This document shows, in pieces, positions 34,574 to 41,169 of a stretch of 41,169 nucleotides of DNA. The position numbers and the translations under genes were made by a program. The number at the start of each line of letters is the position of its first letter. Position 1 is the first letter of the stretch. Source of the DNA: Verrucomicrobiota bacterium (lineage in GTDB: Bacteria > Verrucomicrobiota > Verrucomicrobiia > Chthoniobacterales > UBA10450); assembly GCA_003218475.1 (NCBI GenBank), contig QHNR01000001.1, positions 1 to 41,169 on the forward strand, in the 5' to 3' direction. The notes below the pieces were generated by a model that saw nothing but the letters and a program-made list of their open reading frames with translations, was not told the DNA's origin and searched no databases.

Positions 34574-35263
34574 TTAGAGCACTCGCCATTTCAGTTCGCG
34601 CGAATCTCTTGCGGTTTCCCACAGACGGATTCCACCGGGGAGCGCGTTTTCATTTCGCCCACGCTCGATTCCCTTTGGCAATCGACGAAATCGGTGCACG
34701 AGACCGCCGCCGAGGATAACATAATCTGCGATGAACGACTTTTTTAATTGTGTGACTGCGTAAGCAACTTCTCGTTTCCATTTTTTCTCCCCCAAGAGCT
34801 CCAGCCCTGGAATGCCGAGATGATTTTCAATAATTTGACCATCTGGGTACGGCAGATCGCCGAGCTCGAGCGGCATAAGAGTCTTGTCCCACACCAGTGC
34901 GGAGCCCAAGCCGGTGCCAAGTCCCAGAAAAAGCATTCGCCCGCCATGGTAACTGCCGAGCGCTTGCATCGCTGCGTCGTTGACCACGCGCACGGGTATT
35001 CCGAGCGCCCTCGCAAAATTGAAACGGACCCAGCCTTTGCCCAAATGTTTGGGGTCCCTTATGATTCGGCCGCTTCGCACCGGCGCGGGGAAACCAATCG
35101 ATGCGACATCAAAATTCCAGCCGCGCACGTTCTGCTTGAATCTGTCAACGAACTCGGCCGGACCCATTCGCGGACCCGAAACGAATTCGCGCTCGACGCG
35201 GCGCGACATAAGCAGTTTCACGTACGTGCCGCCGATATCGACGACCAGAATTTTTCTCTCCAT
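34574..35263 (-). CDS. ROK-family sugar kinase (polyphosphate-glucokinase-like)
   Basis: The 229-residue enzyme has VVDIGGTYVKLL (phosphate loop), SIGFPAPVRSG, VVNDAAMQALGSY (catalytic Asp) and FLGLGTGLGSALV (second phosphate loop), then a late VILGGGLV. Its short length and GFPAPV block resemble the PPGK-like subgroup, which can use polyphosphate; the donor cannot be decided here. The zinc-binding Cys cluster of classic ROK repressor/kinases is absent. It is the last gene of a minus-strand run after the DUF4388-like gene, 33 bases apart. It would supply glucose-6-phosphate to the glycolytic enzymes encoded elsewhere in the window. Confidence 0.82.
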   Translation of the reverse strand: MERKILVVDIGGTYVKLLMSRRVEREFVSGPRMGPAEFVDRFKQNVRGWNFDVASIGFPAPVRSGRIIRDPKHLGKGWVRFNFARALGIPVRVVNDAAMQALGSYHGGRMLFLGLGTGLGSALVWDKTLMPLELGDLPYPDGQIIENHLGIPGLELLGEKKWKREVAYAVTQLKKSFIADYVILGGGLVHRFRRLPKGIERGRNENALPGGIRLWETARDSRELKWRVL

Positions 35264-35296
35264 GAGCGACGGCCCCGAAATGGATTCGGGATGAAG

Positions 35297-36331
35297 CTAG
35301 TGGTCCCGCCGGACGGAGCCGCGAAGACGCTGAAAGAAGCTTTGCGGTTCTGGTTTTGCCGGTGTGCTGGCAGGCCAGCATTCCACTATTTCAAGTGCGA
35401 GAAATCGGAAAAGCAGTTGCCTGGCAGTTTTCAAATCGAGCCGCAGATTCTTGGCAATTTGTTGCACCGAGCGGGCACCATTGAATTGGGACCCGAATTG
35501 GGCCTCATCTGAAGTCAGCTTTAACCTCTGGACCCGCTCGAAACCGTCTCTCGTGTAGGCGGGAATCGATGTCGGGTCAAAACTTGCAGGTTGCTCCGGA
35601 TTCTCAACAAGACGCAAAGTTTCCAGCGCCCAGTCCCTCACGTTTGGCTCCCCAGGAATATCTCCGACATCGCTTAACAAATCGGCATTCTTTTCAAACA
35701 TGATCCAGACGCGTGGCGCGGTCCAAAGCTCGGAGAAAAGCTTTTGCCCATAATGATGCATCAACTCCAATGCTGGCTGGCGAGCGATCGATTCGTCGCG
35801 GGCAAGAGTCAGAAGAAACGGAGTCCCTGTTTCCCTTTGTTGATTGCGCGCTCTGTCAACAACCACCACGTCCGTATCGGCGAGGGGGGGCGGCGTCTCA
35901 GAACAATAAAGATCTGGGTCTCGCGTAGTTACGAAAACAATCTCGCCGTCCCGCGCCAGAAGCTCGATCGCCTCCTGTTCCCAAAATGCTCGCATTACGC
36001 CGGTAAGCCTCTCATTTGCTATTGCCCGCAATGCACGGCTCAACGGAAACAGAGTCGTGTGACCGCAAAAATAAACATCAGCCGTGCCCGGCTCCTTTCT
36101 AGGAATAACTTCAGTGTCCGTAGCCTCGGCCGCAGGTTGGGACCAATCCGGAGCTGTTTCCGACGCGCGCCACCATTCGTCGGACTGAGCACTCTCCACA
36201 TTCTCACCAGCTTCCGGCGTGGGTTCTTCCTCTTGCGGAACAGGTGCACTGTCGGTTTGGTCCCGCACTTCGCTATCCGAAGATTCCATTTGAGCTTCTA
36301 TTGACTTGGGTTGGCCGCGTGATTCCGGCAT
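35297..36331 (-). CDS. DUF4388 (PATAN-like) domain protein
   Basis: From the ATG at 36331 (MPESRG) the product has 344 residues. The first 90 are acidic and disordered (SDSEVRDQTDSAPVPQEEE). A DUF4388-like domain follows (about 90-250: LFPLSRALRAIANERLTGVM, ELLARDGEIVFVTTRDP). The last 80 residues resemble a winged-helix (FNGARSVQQIAKNLRLDLKT, LLFRFLALEIVE). Such proteins occur with gliding, polarity or signalling systems. The frame extends to 36463 but that part overlaps the ligase gene. It is transcribed with the ligase (43-base gap) and the ROK kinase. Confidence 0.72.
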   Translation of the reverse strand: MPESRGQPKSIEAQMESSDSEVRDQTDSAPVPQEEEPTPEAGENVESAQSDEWWRASETAPDWSQPAAEATDTEVIPRKEPGTADVYFCGHTTLFPLSRALRAIANERLTGVMRAFWEQEAIELLARDGEIVFVTTRDPDLYCSETPPPLADTDVVVVDRARNQQRETGTPFLLTLARDESIARQPALELMHHYGQKLFSELWTAPRVWIMFEKNADLLSDVGDIPGEPNVRDWALETLRLVENPEQPASFDPTSIPAYTRDGFERVQRLKLTSDEAQFGSQFNGARSVQQIAKNLRLDLKTARQLLFRFLALEIVECWPASTPAKPEPQSFFQRLRGSVRRDH

Positions 36332-36374
36332 AATGTTCCTGTGTCGTATAAGCAAATCCCATATGAAGGCTCTA

Positions 36375-37814
36375 TCAAGAACCCAATCTTCGCAACGGGG
36401 AACTCTCGTCCGCCATCGAGAACCGCCGTGCCAGGTCGCGCCGGCTGATTTTTCCGCGCTCATTCATCGGAATTGTGTCCACGACAAAAATCCGCTTCGG
36501 TACTTGCCAGGTGCTTAACGCAGCCCGGCAACATCGCAGGAGATCACCTTCCGTTATCTTCGACGACACTACCACACATGCCGCCACTTCTTCATTGCGC
36601 AATCCCGCGCCTACCGGACGGCCGAATACAACTGCCTGTCGCACACCGTTAAAGCGCAGCAAGTGCGCTTCTACTTCTGCCGGATTCACCTTTTTCCCCG
36701 CAACGTTAATCACATCCGAAATCCGGCCGACGATCCTGAACCCCGAATCGTCTCGCGCCAACAGATCATCGGGCACAAAAATTCCATTACCCAGCTTTTC
36801 CTCGTCCGGCTCGGGGAAATAACTATCGGCGACGGCGGCGCTGCGCACTTGAATCTGGCTCGCACGGGCGTTTGGGTTGAGCAGTTCAATGCTGATGCCT
36901 TTCATCGGCTGCCCGACAAAGCCTTCCTCCTTATTCGTAGTTTCGCGCTCGTAGCAGATCCCGCCGCATTCCGACGCACCGTAAAATGAGTGGATCGTCA
37001 GGTTGAACTTTTCCCGGAATTTCTTCGAGACCGCACGCTGGAGTGGCGCACCTGCAGAAATGCAGAGCCGTAACTTCGGCAGCAAAGGAACGTGTTCCAT
37101 TTCGTAGAATGCCTGATAGAAAACCGGCATTCCGGGAAAAACTGTGGCATTGCTGTGGACAAGATCGGAGAGGATCGCACGCGGTGTTCTGTCGCGGCTC
37201 ACGACCATCGGTACACCGCGTGCAATCAGTGGCGTGAGCAAATTGCTGAACCCATAGGAATGCGAGATCGGGATCACGCCAAAATTCAGATCGGTATCGC
37301 TAATACCCATCGTATCGCAAATCTGATTGCAATCGGCCAGTAGCTGATGACTGCGAAACCGAATTGCACGCGGCGCGGCCGTCGTGCCAGAGGTAAGCTT
37401 GAGAAGCGATGGCGAATGCTCGCCCCATGGTGTTGTAGCGTCGGCTGTCCCCAGCCGAAATATCCGCGGGGGCTCTCCGCTGAGGACAGCGGACACTACA
37501 GCGCTAGCTTTGCAGAGCTCTACAGCCGCATCGCGCTGCTGGTCGTTCATCGATTGTTCCAGTGGGAGAACAACCAGGTGTCTGCGCAGACACGCAATCA
37601 AGATCGAAGGCCAGTCTTCGTGGTTTCCGATCTGAATAGCGATGACACTGCCGGGCGAGAACATCTCAACATTGGACTCGAAGTCCGAGGCGCGTTTTTC
37701 TACATCGGCAAATTTCCGGAGAACCTCGCCGCACGTGTTTACGATGGCAGGCCGATCTTTTGCGCGGCGCAGAGTTTGTCGCCAAGCATTGAGCAATGGG
37801 TCGGTCGATTTCAT
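36375..37814 (-). CDS. AMP-forming acyl-CoA synthetase/ligase
   Basis: The 479-residue enzyme has all adenylation motifs: LTSGTTAAPRAI (P-loop, about 140-151), FYGASECGG, GRISDVINVAGKKVNPAEVE (hinge and A8) and the C-terminal NERGKISRRDL with the catalytic Lys. It activates a carboxylic acid as acyl-AMP, probably then as a CoA or carrier-protein thioester. Residues about 105-127, just before the P-loop, are encoded by a 67-bp GTAG-type repeat and are probably not ancestral. It is the first gene of a minus-strand trio with DUF4388 and ROK genes, divergent from rpmE. Confidence 0.87.
   Translation of the reverse strand: MKSTDPLLNAWRQTLRRAKDRPAIVNTCGEVLRKFADVEKRASDFESNVEMFSPGSVIAIQIGNHEDWPSILIACLRRHLVVLPLEQSMNDQQRDAAVELCKASAVVSAVLSGEPPRIFRLGTADATTPWGEHSPSLLKLTSGTTAAPRAIRFRSHQLLADCNQICDTMGISDTDLNFGVIPISHSYGFSNLLTPLIARGVPMVVSRDRTPRAILSDLVHSNATVFPGMPVFYQAFYEMEHVPLLPKLRLCISAGAPLQRAVSKKFREKFNLTIHSFYGASECGGICYERETTNKEEGFVGQPMKGISIELLNPNARASQIQVRSAAVADSYFPEPDEEKLGNGIFVPDDLLARDDSGFRIVGRISDVINVAGKKVNPAEVEAHLLRFNGVRQAVVFGRPVGAGLRNEEVAACVVVSSKITEGDLLRCCRAALSTWQVPKRIFVVDTIPMNERGKISRRDLARRFSMADESSPLRRLGS
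37434..37500. repeat. REPIN-like GTAG palindrome pair inside the acyl-CoA-ligase gene
   Basis: TGTAGCGTCGGCTGTCC (37434-37450) and GGACAGCGGACACTACA (37484-37500) are inverted repeats matching at 15 of 17 positions. Each end holds its own hairpin: CGGCT-GTCCCC-AGCCG (37442-37457) and CCGCTG-AGGA-CAGCGG (37477-37492). A GTAG next to a hairpin, doubled in inverted orientation, is the form of a REPIN moved by a RAYT transposase. No RAYT gene lies in the window. Confidence 0.8.
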
Positions 37815-37864
37815 ACCTTGCGCTGGTGGCTTGGCGCGATTAAGTTCCGCACTCCGTTTCGAAG

Positions 37865-38092
37865 ATGAAAGCCGGCATCCATCCAGAATATCACGAAACC
37901 GATATCGTCTGCGCGTGCGGCGCGGTCTATCACACCCGCTCCACTCGTCGCGATATTAAGATCGGTATTTGTGCCGGTTGCCATCCATTTTTCACAGGCG
38001 AACAGAAGTTTGTGGATACCGCCGGGCGCGTGGAAAAGTTTGCTCGCCGTTACGGTAGCACCAAAGCCGCCCGCGCTGAGAAAAAAGCTTAG
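37865..38092 (+). CDS. rpmE: Ribosomal protein bL31, zinc-binding form
   Basis: The 75-residue protein matches L31 ([41 protein letters not shown]). The CxC and CxxC Cys groups mark the zinc-carrying C+ form. It belongs to the large ribosomal subunit. It starts the conserved run with prfA, prmC and murA, and is divergent from the ligase operon, with only 50 bases between the starts. Confidence 0.95.
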   Translation: MKAGIHPEYHETDIVCACGAVYHTRSTRRDIKIGICAGCHPFFTGEQKFVDTAGRVEKFARRYGSTKAARAEKKA

Positions 38093-38098
38093 CTGGCT

Positions 38099-38149
38099 GT
38101 AGAGGCGTTTGCCGCAGCGAACGCCTTCTCGAGCGGCTGACACAGCCGC
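38099..38149 (+). repeat. GTAG-flanked double hairpin between rpmE and prfA
   Basis: GTAG (38099-38102) is followed by a 7-bp stem, AGGCGTT/AACGCCT (38103-38109 / 38120-38126), and a second stem, GCGGCTG-ACA-CAGCCGC (38133-38149). There is no T run, so an intrinsic terminator is unlikely. It may be a REP unit or an attenuator-like structure just before the prfA start. Confidence 0.5.
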
Positions 38150-38160
38150 CACTGCACTTC

Positions 38161-39240
38161 ATGGACTTGAATTCCCTTATTCAACTCAAACGCAAACGCT
38201 TCGAACAACTGGAGCACGATATTGCCGGCCCGGCGCTTTTTTCCAATCGACGACGTGCGAGCGAAATGATGCGCGAGCACGCGAACATCAAGCAAGTGCT
38301 GGCGAAGTGGGACGAACTCGAAGTTGCGCGCAAGCAGTTGGACGACAATCGCGAGCTCGCGACGTCACGCGACGTGGAGATCGCAGCCATGGCTGACGAT
38401 GAGATTCCGGAGCTCGAAAAACGAGTGGCCGATCTGGAACGAGATGTTCAGATCGCCCTGCTGCCATCGGATGAAAATGAAGAGCGCGATGCCATCGTGG
38501 AAATTCGTGCTGGAACAGGCGGCAGCGAAGCCGCCATTTTCGCTGCCGATCTTTATCGCATGTATCATCACTACGCAGAGTCCGCCGGCCTAAAAACGGA
38601 AGACCTCGAATCGAGTCCGTCGGAACTTGGCGGCCTGAAAGAAGCAATCTTCCGAGTTTCTGGCGAATCTGTCTTCCGAAAACTGCGTTACGAAAGCGGC
38701 GTTCATCGTGTGCAACGCGTGCCTGCGACGGAAGCGCAAGGTCGTATCCATACATCAACGGCCACAGTGGCGGTGTTGCCGGAGGCGGAAGACGTCGACG
38801 TTGAATTAAAGCCGGAAGATTTGCGAATCGAAGTTTCACGCGCCGGAGGTCCGGGCGGGCAGGGCGTCAACACGACCGACTCAGCCGTGCAGGTCCTGCA
38901 CATTCCGACGGGTATGATGGTGCGCTGTCAGGACGGCCGCAGCCAGATCAAAAACAAAGAAAGAGCGATATCGATCTTGCGAGCGCGGTTGCTGGAGCGA
39001 AACCAGCGCGAAGAGGCGGAGAAATACAGCGCGCAACGCCGGGGCCAAATCGGCACGGGTGGACGCGAAGAAAAAATTCGCACCTACAATTTTCCGCAGA
39101 ACCGCATCACGGATCACCGCATCGGCCTGACGCTTCATAATCTGGATCGCATGATCGACGGCGATCTGGACGAGTTGATCGGCGCGCTGCAAGCCGCCGA
39201 TGTGGCGGAACGTCTGAGGGAATCAACGGTCGTTGCGTAA
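38161..39240 (+). CDS. prfA: Peptide chain release factor 1
   Basis: The 359-residue protein carries GGPGGQGVNTTDSAV (the GGQ peptidyl-tRNA hydrolysis motif) and RVPATEAQGRIHTS, which holds the P-A-T tripeptide that reads UAA and UAG in RF1 rather than the SPF of RF2. The N-terminal helical domain is complete. It ends translation in the cytoplasm. The prmC gene, whose product methylates the GGQ glutamine, follows after 28 bases. Confidence 0.96.
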   Translation: MDLNSLIQLKRKRFEQLEHDIAGPALFSNRRRASEMMREHANIKQVLAKWDELEVARKQLDDNRELATSRDVEIAAMADDEIPELEKRVADLERDVQIALLPSDENEERDAIVEIRAGTGGSEAAIFAADLYRMYHHYAESAGLKTEDLESSPSELGGLKEAIFRVSGESVFRKLRYESGVHRVQRVPATEAQGRIHTSTATVAVLPEAEDVDVELKPEDLRIEVSRAGGPGGQGVNTTDSAVQVLHIPTGMMVRCQDGRSQIKNKERAISILRARLLERNQREEAEKYSAQRRGQIGTGGREEKIRTYNFPQNRITDHRIGLTLHNLDRMIDGDLDELIGALQAADVAERLRESTVVA

Positions 39241-39268
39241 CGGACTCAGTCTGCCTGTATCTTGCTAC

Positions 39269-40105
39269 ATGACCGTGCTCGAAGTGCTGCAAGCGACAAC
39301 TGCGTATTTCAAGAAGCACAACATCGAGAGTCCGCGGCTGAATGCCGAGCACTTGCTCGCGCACTTGCTCGGGCGAAACCGCATTGAGCTGTATCTGGAA
39401 TTTGAGCGCGTGCTGACTGAATCGGAGCTCGCGCCTTTGCGCGATCTGGTGAAGCGCCGCGGCGAAGGCGAGCCGCTTCAGCATGTCCTCGGCACGGTGG
39501 AATTTTGCGGCCACGTTTTTCTCTGCGAGAAACGTGCGATGGTACCCCGGCCGGAAACCGAAGAACTCGTCGAATTTTTAGTATCCAAAATCCAAAATCC
39601 AAAATCCAAAATCGTAGATGTGGGGACAGGCAGCGGAGTTATTGCGCTCACTCTAGCAATGAAATTTCCCGAGGCAGAGATTCTCGCTGTGGACATTTCG
39701 GACGATGCGCTCGCGCTCGCACAAGAGAATGCCGCCAGGGTAAAGCTGGCGGACCGCGTCCGCTTTCTGAAAAGCAATCTGCTGGAAAATGTGGACGGAA
39801 CTTTCGATCTCGTTGTCGCGAATCTTCCTTACATCTCGATCCAAGACCGCCACACTCTTTCCCGCGAAGTTTTGCACGACCCGGAGGTCGCGCTTTTTGC
39901 CAGCGAGCGAGGCGATGAGTTGGTGCGCGAATTGATTGCGCAGGCGCCGTCGCAGCTCCGCCCGGGTGGAATGCTGGCCTTGGAAATAGGAATCGGCCAG
40001 TGCGAGGCGCTTCTTTCGGCATTGGCGGAAAAAAATTATCGCGACATTTCTTTTAAAAACGATTACTCAGGTGTAAAACGTTTCCTGTTCGCGAGGTATG
40101 GATAA
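39269..40105 (+). CDS. prmC: Release factor glutamine methyltransferase, with NLPY motif and heptamer repeat
   Basis: The 278-residue enzyme methylates the GGQ glutamine of release factors using S-adenosylmethionine. The N-terminal helical domain (MTVLEVLQATTAYF, SPRLNAEHLLAHLLG) and the SAM-binding DVGTGSGVIALTLA are typical. The usual catalytic NPPY is NLPY here (residues 185-188). Residues 106-115 (SKIQNPKSKI) come from a tandem heptanucleotide repeat just before the SAM motif. The ATG at 39269 is preferred to a TTG inside the prfA end. It overlaps murA by eight bases. Confidence 0.93.
   Translation: MTVLEVLQATTAYFKKHNIESPRLNAEHLLAHLLGRNRIELYLEFERVLTESELAPLRDLVKRRGEGEPLQHVLGTVEFCGHVFLCEKRAMVPRPETEELVEFLVSKIQNPKSKIVDVGTGSGVIALTLAMKFPEAEILAVDISDDALALAQENAARVKLADRVRFLKSNLLENVDGTFDLVVANLPYISIQDRHTLSREVLHDPEVALFASERGDELVRELIAQAPSQLRPGGMLALEIGIGQCEALLSALAEKNYRDISFKNDYSGVKRFLFARYG
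39583..39613 (+). repeat. Tandem ATCCAAA heptamer repeat inside prmC
   Basis: Four complete copies of ATCCAAA plus ATC, 31 bases without a mismatch. Three units encode seven residues, so gain or loss of one unit shifts the prmC frame. Confidence 0.9.
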
Positions 40106-41169
40106 GATTCTCGTTCACGGCGGCCATCCACTTTCCGGCTCCATCAAGGTCAGCGGCTCGAAGAATTCTTCGCTGCCAATTCTCGCCGCCACGTTGCTTA
40201 CCCGCGAACCTTGCATCGTTCATCGCGTGCCTGACCTAAGCGACACGCATTACATGCTGCAAATTTTGATCCATCTCGGCGCGCAAGTGGAACGCGCCAG
40301 CGGAACAGTCACGACGGCGGCCGAGAACGTGCAATCGGTCGCGCCTTACGATGTCGTGCGCAAAATGCGCGCTTCGGTTTGCGTGCTCGGGCCGCTGCTT
40401 GGCCGTTGTAAAGAAGCGACCGTATCGATGCCGGGCGGATGCGTGATTGGCGATCGGCCAATCGATTTGCATCTGAAAGGATTCGAGGCGCTGGGTGCCG
40501 CCGTGCGCGTGGAAGGCGGCAATATAAAAGTTTTTGCCCCGAAATTGCGCGGCGCGGTGGTTAACTTACGCGGGAAATTTGGGCCCACCGTTCTCGGCAC
40601 CGATAACATCATGATGGCGGCGGTGCTGGCGGAGGGAACAACCGTGATCGAAGGCGCGGCGCAGGAACCGGAAGTTGTCGATCTTGCGAATTTCTTAAAC
40701 AAAATGGGCGCCAAAATCGAAGGCGCGGGCACGCGCCGTTTGATCATCGAAGGCGTAAAAGAATTGCACGGCGTCGAGCACGATATCATTCCCGATCGGA
40801 TTGAAGCCGGAACATTTCTGGTGGCGGGCGCAATTGCCGGTAAGGAAGTAACCGTCAAGCGCGTAAATCCAGAGCATGTTCGCGCGGTCACCGACGCGCT
40901 GGCGCGATGCGGCCTTCCAATCGACGTAAAAGATGATGCGATTTCGATCTTGCCGAACGGAGATGCCAGTGCGCTGGAGCTAACGACGGAGCCGTATCCA
41001 GGTTTTCCCACCGACATGCAGGCGCAAATGTGCGCGCTACTCTCGACGACAGACGGCATCAGTGTCATCACAGAGAACATTTTTCCGCAACGCTACATGC
41101 ATGTCGCTGAGTTAAAGCGGATGGGCGCACATGTCGATCTTGAAGGCGCGACTGCGGTGATCCAGGGCG
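40098..41169 (+). CDS. murA: UDP-N-acetylglucosamine 1-carboxyvinyltransferase, C-terminus cut by the window
   Basis: The ATG overlaps the prmC stop by eight bases. The 357 residues present show VSGSKNSSLPIL (Lys22, Asn23) and MPGGCVIGDRPIDLHL, placing the catalytic Cys exactly at residue 115 as in E. coli MurA, so the enzyme should be sensitive to fosfomycin. LGTDNIMMAAVLAEG, IIPDRIEAGTFLVAGAI, PYPGFPTDMQAQ and ENIFPQRYMHV are all standard. It catalyses the first committed step of peptidoglycan synthesis in the cytoplasm. About 60-70 residues are missing beyond the edge. Confidence 0.96.
   Translation, partial: MDKILVHGGHPLSGSIKVSGSKNSSLPILAATLLTREPCIVHRVPDLSDTHYMLQILIHLGAQVERASGTVTTAAENVQSVAPYDVVRKMRASVCVLGPLLGRCKEATVSMPGGCVIGDRPIDLHLKGFEALGAAVRVEGGNIKVFAPKLRGAVVNLRGKFGPTVLGTDNIMMAAVLAEGTTVIEGAAQEPEVVDLANFLNKMGAKIEGAGTRRLIIEGVKELHGVEHDIIPDRIEAGTFLVAGAIAGKEVTVKRVNPEHVRAVTDALARCGLPIDVKDDAISILPNGDASALELTTEPYPGFPTDMQAQMCALLSTTDGISVITENIFPQRYMHVAELKRMGAHVDLEGATAVIQG

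Noticed and set aside
34748-36304. Plus-strand open frames of 186-254 codons opposite the ROK and DUF4388 genes
   Set aside because: They have Arg/His-rich shadow composition and no motif, while the minus-strand frames show family motifs.
1-41169. tRNA, rRNA or CRISPR array
   Set aside because: No T-loop-like GGTTCGAATCC with matching arms and no regularly spaced direct repeats were found by eye; short or unusual RNA genes could be missed.

Overview
The window comes from a bacterial chromosome of moderately high GC with a diderm envelope: a TolC-type efflux protein, several lipoproteins and outer-membrane barrels are encoded. The mix of genes (zinc-type L31, AspT-like carrier, G/K-type phosphofructokinase, DUF3604 proteins, small SpoIIAA/STAS-like proteins, many short palindromic repeats) fits a soil Verrucomicrobiota of the Chthoniobacterales type. 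That placement is inference from gene content; no marker phylogeny was possible.

Layout. 1-3670: end of an efflux outer-membrane gene, an orphan protein, a SulP permease with STAS domain, a K+-channel-like protein and a three-helix membrane protein. 3671-4225: gene debris. 4276-5907: lipoprotein alpha/beta hydrolase. 5913-6363 (minus): frameshifted copy of a small secreted protein whose intact paralogue lies at 20731-21183. 6496-18374: mostly central carbon metabolism (glycogen phosphorylase, class II aldolase, ATP-type PEP carboxykinase, phosphofructokinase) mixed with a DUF1016 nuclease-like protein, a LOG protein, an outer-membrane protein, an AspT-type carrier and a DUF202 protein. 18566-23370: accessory region with SpoIIAA/STAS-like small proteins (one frameshifted), an aquaporin, a MITE-like palindromic element, a carbonic anhydrase remnant and an MFS transporter. 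23475-25477: small Tyr-rich secreted protein, four-helix membrane protein, outer-membrane barrel. 25593-33541: two DUF3604 proteins (the second frameshifted at its C-terminus) separated by a HepT/MntA toxin-antitoxin pair, then a parvulin-like isomerase, a HupE/UreJ-type membrane protein and an exported formylglycine-generating-enzyme homologue, the last three joined by ATGA overlaps. 33552-37814 (minus): DUF4097 lipoprotein, then a three-gene run of ROK kinase, DUF4388-like protein and acyl-CoA-ligase-like enzyme. 37865-41169: housekeeping run rpmE, prfA, prmC, murA (murA cut by the window edge).

Three themes stand out. First, the DUF3604-PpiC-HupE/UreJ-FGE cluster looks like one exported, metal-linked system with no assigned function. 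Second, short palindromes and repeats lie in frame inside coding genes (DUF1016 gene, hupE-like gene, acyl-CoA-ligase gene) and a heptanucleotide tandem repeat lies inside prmC. Third, the accessory parts hold much decayed duplicate material (three frameshifted genes, a two-gene chimera of fragments, a carbonic anhydrase stub), while the housekeeping genes are intact.
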